Positions 59,094 to 64,000 of a stretch of 64,000 bases of DNA are shown here, in pieces. A model generated the notes under the pieces. That model searched no databases and was not told where the DNA came from. It saw only the letters and a program-made list of their open reading frames with translations. A program made the translations under genes and the position numbers. The DNA lies in contig JAOTVB010000002.1 in NCBI GenBank assembly GCA_029863605.1, forward strand, positions 1 through 64,000, given 5' to 3'. The DNA is from Myxococcales bacterium (GTDB lineage: Bacteria > Myxococcota_A > Polyangia > Polyangiales > Houyiibacteriaceae). Every line of letters begins with the position of its first letter. Positions within the stretch are counted from its first letter, which is position 1.

Positions 59094-60505
59094 CGCTTGG
59101 CAATTTCACGCCTCGGGAGACGGTCGGAGAGCTCGACCGGTACATCATCGGGCAAGACAAAGCGAAGCGTGCGGTCGCGATCGCCCTGCGCAATCGTTGG
59201 CGACGCCAACAGGTCACCGACGAGCTCCGAGACGAGATCGCCCCCCGCAACATCATCATGATTGGGCCAACGGGTGTCGGTAAGACCGAAATCGCGCGAC
59301 GTCTCGCCAAGTTGGCCCGTGCGCCGTTTGTGAAGGTGGAGGCATCGAAGTTCACCGAGGTCGGCTACGTAGGCCGCGATGTCGAATCGATGATTCGCGA
59401 CCTCGTCGAAAACGCGATTCAGATCTGCGAGTGGGAAGCCCTCGAGGGTGTGCAGACCCGCGCGCAAGACAGTGCAGAGGAGCGCCTGGCCAGGATGATC
59501 CTGTTGGCGCAACGGCCCCAGGCACAGCCCCAGCAGTCCGAGGTGAAACCGCAGACGCATCAATTCGGGCCGCTGAGCTTCCAGATCACACCCCAGCAAG
59601 GCCCTCAAGCCCAAGCGTTCTTCTCGGATAGCGAGGTCAACGACACTCGGCAGCGCATTCGAAACGGGGAGCTGGACGACGTCGAGGTCGAGCTCGACGT
59701 GACCGATACCAACAATCCGTTCATGACGATCTTTGGGGCGCAAGGTACCGAGGAGGTGAACCTGCAGGACATGATGTCACAAATGCCAGGGTTCAAAGGC
59801 CGGACGAAGCGACGGCGACTCAAGGTTCCCGAGGCACTCGAGGTGTTGAAGCAAGAGGAGGCGGGAAAGCTGATCGACCGCGACGCCGTTCAGCGCGACG
59901 CGGTTCAACGCACCGAGCAGGCTGGCATCGTCTTTCTCGACGAGATCGACAAAGTGAGCTCGGATCGCCGCGTCGGCGGTCCCGACGTGTCGCGAGAAGG
60001 TGTTCAGCGCGACCTCCTACCGATCGTCGAGGGTTCGACGGTGAGCACGAAATACGGCGTCGTGAAGACGGATCACATCCTGTTCATCGCCGCGGGGGCT
60101 TTCCACGTGTCGAAAGTGGCCGACCTGATCCCGGAGCTTCAGGGTCGCTTTCCAATCCGCGTCGAGCTCGATTCGCTCGAAAAAGGAGACTTCGTCAGGA
60201 TCCTCGTGGAGCCGAAGAACGCGCTGACCAAACAGTACCAAGCGTTGATGGCGACCGAGGGCATCGAGCTCGTCTTCGAGCCGAACGCGATCGAGGAGCT
60301 CGCAGGGTATGCCGCCGAGGCCAACCGGCGGGCAGAGAACATCGGCGCGCGGCGCCTTTACACCATCATGGAGGCGCTCCTAGAGGAGCTTTCGTACCAT
60401 GCGTCCGAGCGTGCCGACTCTAAGTTCGTGGTCGATGTCGAATACGTGAGAACGACGCTAGAGCCCATTCTCGCGGACGAAGATCTCGCGAAGTACATTT
60501 TGTAG
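59090..60505 (+). CDS. hslU: ATP-dependent protease ATPase subunit HslU
   Basis: The 471-residue AAA+ unfoldase has '[16 protein letters not shown]'-type N-terminus (here [20 protein letters not shown]) and Walker A GPTGVGKT near residue 61. '[26 protein letters not shown]', Walker [11 protein letters not shown] and the sensor-rich '[16 protein letters not shown]' follow. A long Gln-rich I domain (about 140-185) is a usual feature, here with a [12 protein letters not shown] stretch. It unfolds substrates for HslV. Confidence 0.95.
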   Translation: MTLGNFTPRETVGELDRYIIGQDKAKRAVAIALRNRWRRQQVTDELRDEIAPRNIIMIGPTGVGKTEIARRLAKLARAPFVKVEASKFTEVGYVGRDVESMIRDLVENAIQICEWEALEGVQTRAQDSAEERLARMILLAQRPQAQPQQSEVKPQTHQFGPLSFQITPQQGPQAQAFFSDSEVNDTRQRIRNGELDDVEVELDVTDTNNPFMTIFGAQGTEEVNLQDMMSQMPGFKGRTKRRRLKVPEALEVLKQEEAGKLIDRDAVQRDAVQRTEQAGIVFLDEIDKVSSDRRVGGPDVSREGVQRDLLPIVEGSTVSTKYGVVKTDHILFIAAGAFHVSKVADLIPELQGRFPIRVELDSLEKGDFVRILVEPKNALTKQYQALMATEGIELVFEPNAIEELAGYAAEANRRAENIGARRLYTIMEALLEELSYHASERADSKFVVDVEYVRTTLEPILADEDLAKYIL

Positions 60506-60589
60506 CCGCGACGCCGGTTGACGTAGAGCACTGCCACTGCCGCTGGCTGGCACTGACTCCGCCGGCCAAGCCTGCTATACGGGCCCCTC

Positions 60590-61459
60590 ATGGATGACCT
60601 GATCCAGAAGGCGGCCACTCTCCAAGAAGCGCTTCCCTACATCCAGCGCTTCCATGGGGACATCTTCGTCATCAAGTATGGCGGCAATGCGATGGTCGAT
60701 CCGGAGCTTCGCGATGGCTTTGCTCGGGACGTCGTCCTAATGAAGTACGTGGGCCTTCACCCGGTGGTCGTGCACGGAGGTGGGCCACAGATCGACGACG
60801 TGTTGAAGTCGATGGGAGTGCAATCCGAGCGCCTCCATGGGCTTCGGGTGACGAATGACCACACGATGGAGGTGGTCGAGATGGTTCTCGGCGGGAAGAT
60901 CAATCAGGAGATCGTTTCACTCATTGCCAGCCACGGCGGTCGCGCCGTTGGGCTCACAGGCAAAGACGACGCGTTCATACGCGCCGAAAAGGTCGAGAAG
61001 ATGAAGACCAAGAGCGGGAAGTGGGTCGATCCGGGGCGCGTCGGCACTGTCACCCAGGTGAACCCCGATGTCGTCCGTCGCCTCGTCGAAGATGGCTTCA
61101 TCCCCGTCATCGCTCCCGTCGCGATCGATTCGGAGGGGCGCTCGCTCAACGTGAACGCCGACACGGTCGCGGGAAAAGTCGCCGAAGCCCTCAAAGCACG
61201 GAAGTTCGTCATCCTCACCGACATCGAGGGCGTGCGGGGGGCCGACGGCGAGGTCGTGAGCTCCTTGAGCGCTCGCGAGATCGATGCGTTGCAGCTCGAT
61301 GGGGTCATTGAAGGCGGGATGGTTCCAAAGGTCGAGTGCGCCCTCAGTGCCTTGTCGGGCGGTGTTCGCAAGGCGCACATCATCGATGGACGTGTACGGC
61401 ATGCTGTGCTGCTCGAGATCTTCACCGATCACGGGATCGGCACCGAGATCACGCGCTGA
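60590..61459 (+). CDS. argB: Acetylglutamate kinase
   Basis: The 289-residue protein is an amino-acid kinase fold enzyme: 'FVIKYGGNAM', 'HPVVVHGGGPQIDDVLKSMG', 'VVEMVLGGKINQEIVSLIA', 'VTQVNPDVVRRL', 'IPVIAPVAIDSEGRSLNVNADTVA' and 'FVILTDIEGV' are all in family order. It catalyses the second step of arginine synthesis. The N-terminal helix (MDDLIQKAATLQEALPYIQRF) is the type found in arginine-inhibited hexameric enzymes, so feedback control by arginine is likely. argD follows 86 nt later. Confidence 0.95.
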   Translation: MDDLIQKAATLQEALPYIQRFHGDIFVIKYGGNAMVDPELRDGFARDVVLMKYVGLHPVVVHGGGPQIDDVLKSMGVQSERLHGLRVTNDHTMEVVEMVLGGKINQEIVSLIASHGGRAVGLTGKDDAFIRAEKVEKMKTKSGKWVDPGRVGTVTQVNPDVVRRLVEDGFIPVIAPVAIDSEGRSLNVNADTVAGKVAEALKARKFVILTDIEGVRGADGEVVSSLSAREIDALQLDGVIEGGMVPKVECALSALSGGVRKAHIIDGRVRHAVLLEIFTDHGIGTEITR

Positions 61460-61545
61460 GCGACGGTCGGCCGGGGTCGACGCCCTCTGGCAATGGTGGT
61501 ATGCCGCGGGCTTCCCCAAAGCACACCATGACAAGGCAGGATGAC

Positions 61546-62739
61546 ATGCTTCGGACCGCGAAAGAGGTCCAACTCGGCAACTACGCCCCGGCCCCGTTCG
61601 TCTTGACACATGGGCATGGGCGCCGTGTGACCGACGCATCCGGTCGCGAGTATCTGGATTTGTCAGGTGGCATTTCCGTGCTCTCGGTGGGTCACAGTCA
61701 TCCCAGGCTTGCTGCTGCGATCGGAGAGCAGGCGGCGCGCCTGATGCACGTATCGAACCTCTTCTATAACGATCGCGCGATCGAGCTTGCCGAGGCGATC
61801 TGCGCAAGGACACCGTTTGACAAAGTGTACTTCTGCAACAGCGGCTCTGAGGCCAATGAGGCCCTGTTGAAGCTCGCCCGCCGCTACCACTACGACCGCG
61901 GGGATCGAAAACGCGTCGAGTTCGTTTCGACGCACAACAGCTTTCACGGCCGGACGATGGGTTCGCTGTCGCTTACGGGCCAGAGCAAGTACCACAAGGG
62001 GATGGCGCCGCTTCTCGAGGGTGTCAGTTTCGTCGAGTTCAACGACTTAGCTGCGCTCGACGTGGCTGTATCGGACGAAACAGCGGCGGTCATCTTTGAG
62101 CCGGTGCAAGCCGAAGGCGGGATCATTCCCACGTCGCCCGAGTTCATCCAGGGCGCGCGACGCATTTGTGATGAACGCGGCGCATTGTTCTTTCTCGACG
62201 AGATCCAAACCGGCTACGCGCGCACCGGCCGGTTTCTCGCGCAGGAATGGTTCGACGTCGTGCCCGATGCATGCTCGCTCGCGAAGGGTATCGGCGGCGG
62301 ATTTCCACTCGGCGCGATAGCGGTGACCGAGCGCGTTGCTGGGGGGCTCCCTCCGGGCAGCCACGCAAGCACGTTCGGCGGCAATCCACTGGCGTGTGCG
62401 GCCGGTCTTGCAGTCCTATACATCATCGACGAAGAAAACCTCATTGAGAACGCCAACCGGTTGGGCGAGTATCTCGCGAGCCGGCTTCAACAAATCGACG
62501 AGCGGCTGCCGAGCACGGCTGGAACGCGGGGGCTTGGCCTCCTACAGGGGCTCGTGCTTGCCGATGACGTTGATCCTGCGGCAACGCTCGGAGCCATTTT
62601 CTCGGCGGGGCTCCTTCTGACGTTGGCTGGTGGCAATGTCATTCGGATTTCGCCGTCGCTGAACGTCACGCAGGACGAGCTGGACGAAGGCCTGGCCATT
62701 TTGGAGTCGACCCTCGAACACCCGGCGAGGAGCACATGA
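61546..62739 (+). CDS. argD: Acetylornithine aminotransferase
   Basis: The start is taken at ATG 61546 because AGGCAGGA lies 5-7 nt upstream; ATG 61528 is an alternative (6 residues longer, with no ribosome site). The 397-residue class-III aminotransferase has '[16 protein letters not shown]', '[15 protein letters not shown]', 'EPVQAEGGI', '[16 protein letters not shown]' and the PLP lysine in [14 protein letters not shown]. It converts N-acetylglutamate semialdehyde to N-acetylornithine. Its stop overlaps the argF start (ATGA). Confidence 0.95.
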   Translation: MLRTAKEVQLGNYAPAPFVLTHGHGRRVTDASGREYLDLSGGISVLSVGHSHPRLAAAIGEQAARLMHVSNLFYNDRAIELAEAICARTPFDKVYFCNSGSEANEALLKLARRYHYDRGDRKRVEFVSTHNSFHGRTMGSLSLTGQSKYHKGMAPLLEGVSFVEFNDLAALDVAVSDETAAVIFEPVQAEGGIIPTSPEFIQGARRICDERGALFFLDEIQTGYARTGRFLAQEWFDVVPDACSLAKGIGGGFPLGAIAVTERVAGGLPPGSHASTFGGNPLACAAGLAVLYIIDEENLIENANRLGEYLASRLQQIDERLPSTAGTRGLGLLQGLVLADDVDPAATLGAIFSAGLLLTLAGGNVIRISPSLNVTQDELDEGLAILESTLEHPARST

Positions 62740-63650
62740 CCCTACGGCACTTTCTCACGATCTCGGACCTCAATCACGACGAGCTGATTCGGGTGCTCGA
62801 TCGCGCCTCCGCGCTCAAGGCACTTCGCGGCGCACCGGAGCACCCGAAACCGCTCGATGGTAAGTCCATCGCGATCGTTTTCGAGAAAGCGTCCACCCGG
62901 ACCCGCTTGTCTTTCGAGGTCGGGATTTACGAGCTGGGTGCGAGGCCCGTGACATTGATTTCCAAGGATACTCAGCTGGTACGCGGTGAGCCGATCGAAG
63001 ACACCGCCCGAATGCTGAGCGGCTATGTGCATGGCGTCGTCTATCGGACGTTCGGCCACGATCGGCTCGAAAGGCTCGCGCAGAGCTCGACAATCCCGGT
63101 CGTCAACGGGCTCTCCGATCGTTTCCATCCTTGTCAGTTGCTCGCCGACCTCATGACGGTTCGGCAGAGCTTTGGTCCATCGCTCAAAGACGTCCGGGTC
63201 GCGTGGATCGGCGATGGTAATAACATGGCGAATTCGTGGATCGTGTCGGCTGCCCTGGCCGGGTTTGAGCTCGCGCTCGCGTGTCCGGCCGGGTACCCGC
63301 CCGACTCCCAGGTCCTCGCCGACGCTCACGCGCAAGGCGCCAACGTCCGGCTCGTCGAGCGTCCTGAAGAAGCGGCCGAGGGCGCCACGGTGGTCACGAC
63401 CGATGTTTGGGCGAGCATGGGCCAAGAGGACGAGGCCAAGGAGCGGAGGCACGCTTTCTCCGGTTTTCTCGTCGACGACGCGATCATGAAGCGAGCCGGC
63501 TCGGAGGCCATTTTCCTTCATTGCCTGCCCGCGCACCGGGGTGAAGAGGTGAGCGAGTCGGTCATTGACGGTGTTCAGTCCCGAGTTTGGGACGAAGCCG
63601 AGAACCGCCTTCACACCCAGAAGGCCCTGCTGGAGTGGCTGATTACGTAA
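62736..63650 (+). CDS. argF: Ornithine carbamoyltransferase
   Basis: The 304-residue enzyme has the carbamoyl-phosphate loop EKASTRTRLSFEVG (about 49-62), 'YRTFGHDRLERLAQSSTIPVVNGLSDRFHPCQLLADLMT' and 'VAWIGDGNNMANSWI'. The ornithine-binding 'DVWASMGQEDE' and the HCLPAHRGEEV loop near 263 follow. It forms citrulline from ornithine and carbamoyl phosphate. It completes an argBDF run and is translationally coupled to argD. Confidence 0.95.
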   Translation: MTLRHFLTISDLNHDELIRVLDRASALKALRGAPEHPKPLDGKSIAIVFEKASTRTRLSFEVGIYELGARPVTLISKDTQLVRGEPIEDTARMLSGYVHGVVYRTFGHDRLERLAQSSTIPVVNGLSDRFHPCQLLADLMTVRQSFGPSLKDVRVAWIGDGNNMANSWIVSAALAGFELALACPAGYPPDSQVLADAHAQGANVRLVERPEEAAEGATVVTTDVWASMGQEDEAKERRHAFSGFLVDDAIMKRAGSEAIFLHCLPAHRGEEVSESVIDGVQSRVWDEAENRLHTQKALLEWLIT

Positions 63651-63692
63651 GGTGCGCGTTAGAGTGTGACGGGGGAGAGTACGAGCCGGGCC

Positions 63693-64000
63693 ATGCAAGA
63701 GGAAAGGATCCCACGACTCGTCGAGGGGGCCGACGTGATGGCCCACAACATCGGCGCCAAGGAAGGCTTCGTCTATTCGTGCATCGACGGGGTTCTCAAC
63801 GTTGAAGACATCGCCGATGTCACCGTGCTGCCTACCGAAGAAGTGTCTCGCGTGATCGAGCACCTCATCTCGCTCCACCTCGTCGAGTGGGTCGACTCGA
63901 AAGTGCACAGCGTACCCGCTGAAGCCGACGTCGAGCCAGACGTCGACATCCCCGAGGACATCCAGAAGCAGGTTCTCGAGGCCTTCCGCCGGGTCGGCAA
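63693..64000 (+). CDS. Start of an unidentified protein (3' end outside window)
   Basis: A frame opens at ATG 63693 (GTG 63666 is an in-frame alternative) and stays open to the window end, giving 102 residues. 'MAHNIGAKEGFVYSCIDGVLNVEDIADVTVLPTEEVSRVIEHLISLHLVEWV' looks like a small winged-helix-like domain. An acidic linker and 'PEDIQKQVLEAFRRV' follow. Similar N-termini precede J domains or other modules in Myxococcota proteins, from memory. The rest must be seen before naming it. Confidence 0.5.
   Translation, partial: MQEERIPRLVEGADVMAHNIGAKEGFVYSCIDGVLNVEDIADVTVLPTEEVSRVIEHLISLHLVEWVDSKVHSVPAEADVEPDVDIPEDIQKQVLEAFRRVG

Overview
The window is a high-GC stretch of bacterial chromosome that looks like a Myxococcota (former Deltaproteobacteria) genome. 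This is inferred from the gene families, not from a marker gene: DUF1592/DUF1552/DUF1501 secreted proteins, PEGA and MopE-type lipoproteins, cysteine-rich lipoproteins, several hybrid histidine kinases, a large Ser/Thr kinase, and a dprA-topA-trmFO-xerC-hslVU-argBDF block. No rRNA, tRNA, CRISPR array, IS element or prophage is visible.

Left part (1-8650): the tail of a SixA-like phosphohistidine phosphatase, then six exported proteins. A DUF1592-type haem-motif lipoprotein is paired with a Tat-exported DUF1552 protein. A second set follows: a CxxCH lipoprotein, a small lipoprotein, a Tat-exported DUF1501 protein and a DUF1549-like CxxCH protein. They are probably two parallel redox or surface modules of unknown substrate.

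Signalling locus (8666-15485): a tight minus-strand operon encodes a PilZ domain fused to a PhcB-like methyltransferase, a double-kinase hybrid sensor, a receiver-kinase protein whose phospho-acceptor His is Asp, and a SpoIIAA/STAS-like protein. A fatty-acid desaturase is divergent from it. The gene content resembles the Ralstonia phcBSRQ cell-density system (3-hydroxy fatty acid methyl ester signalling), with a possible c-di-GMP input. This is the best protein-based candidate for a new system here.

15482-24511: a four-gene minus operon of envelope proteins (MopE-like, PEGA, two others), then secreted enzymes (a zinc-protease-like lipoprotein and a Notum/pectin-acetylesterase-like protein) and a nitronate monooxygenase. 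24541-35687: a TPR membrane protein, a steroid-5-alpha-reductase-like enzyme, a 2'-5' RNA ligase-like protein, a BON plus coiled-coil/HhH pair, a hybrid kinase with HPt, NAD-dependent DNA ligase and an aminotransferase. 35756-47397: a double-ACT regulator, a PhaC-like hydrolase/acyl-CoA synthetase fusion, small lipoproteins, a Ser/Thr kinase with a sigma4-like N-terminus, a DASS transporter and a large L,D-transpeptidase.

47398-48625 has no convincing protein gene. It is dense with helices readable by eye (about 20), five of them capped by GNRA tetraloops on the + strand, and ends in an intrinsic-terminator hairpin. I interpret it as an undescribed large structured non-coding RNA of about 1.2 kb, followed by a lower-GC, frame-broken membrane-protein gene.

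Right part (49483-64000): GST, an FMN split-barrel protein and a neutral ceramidase, then the housekeeping block dprA-topA-trmFO-xerC-hslV-hslU-argB-argD-argF and the start of an unidentified gene cut by the window edge.
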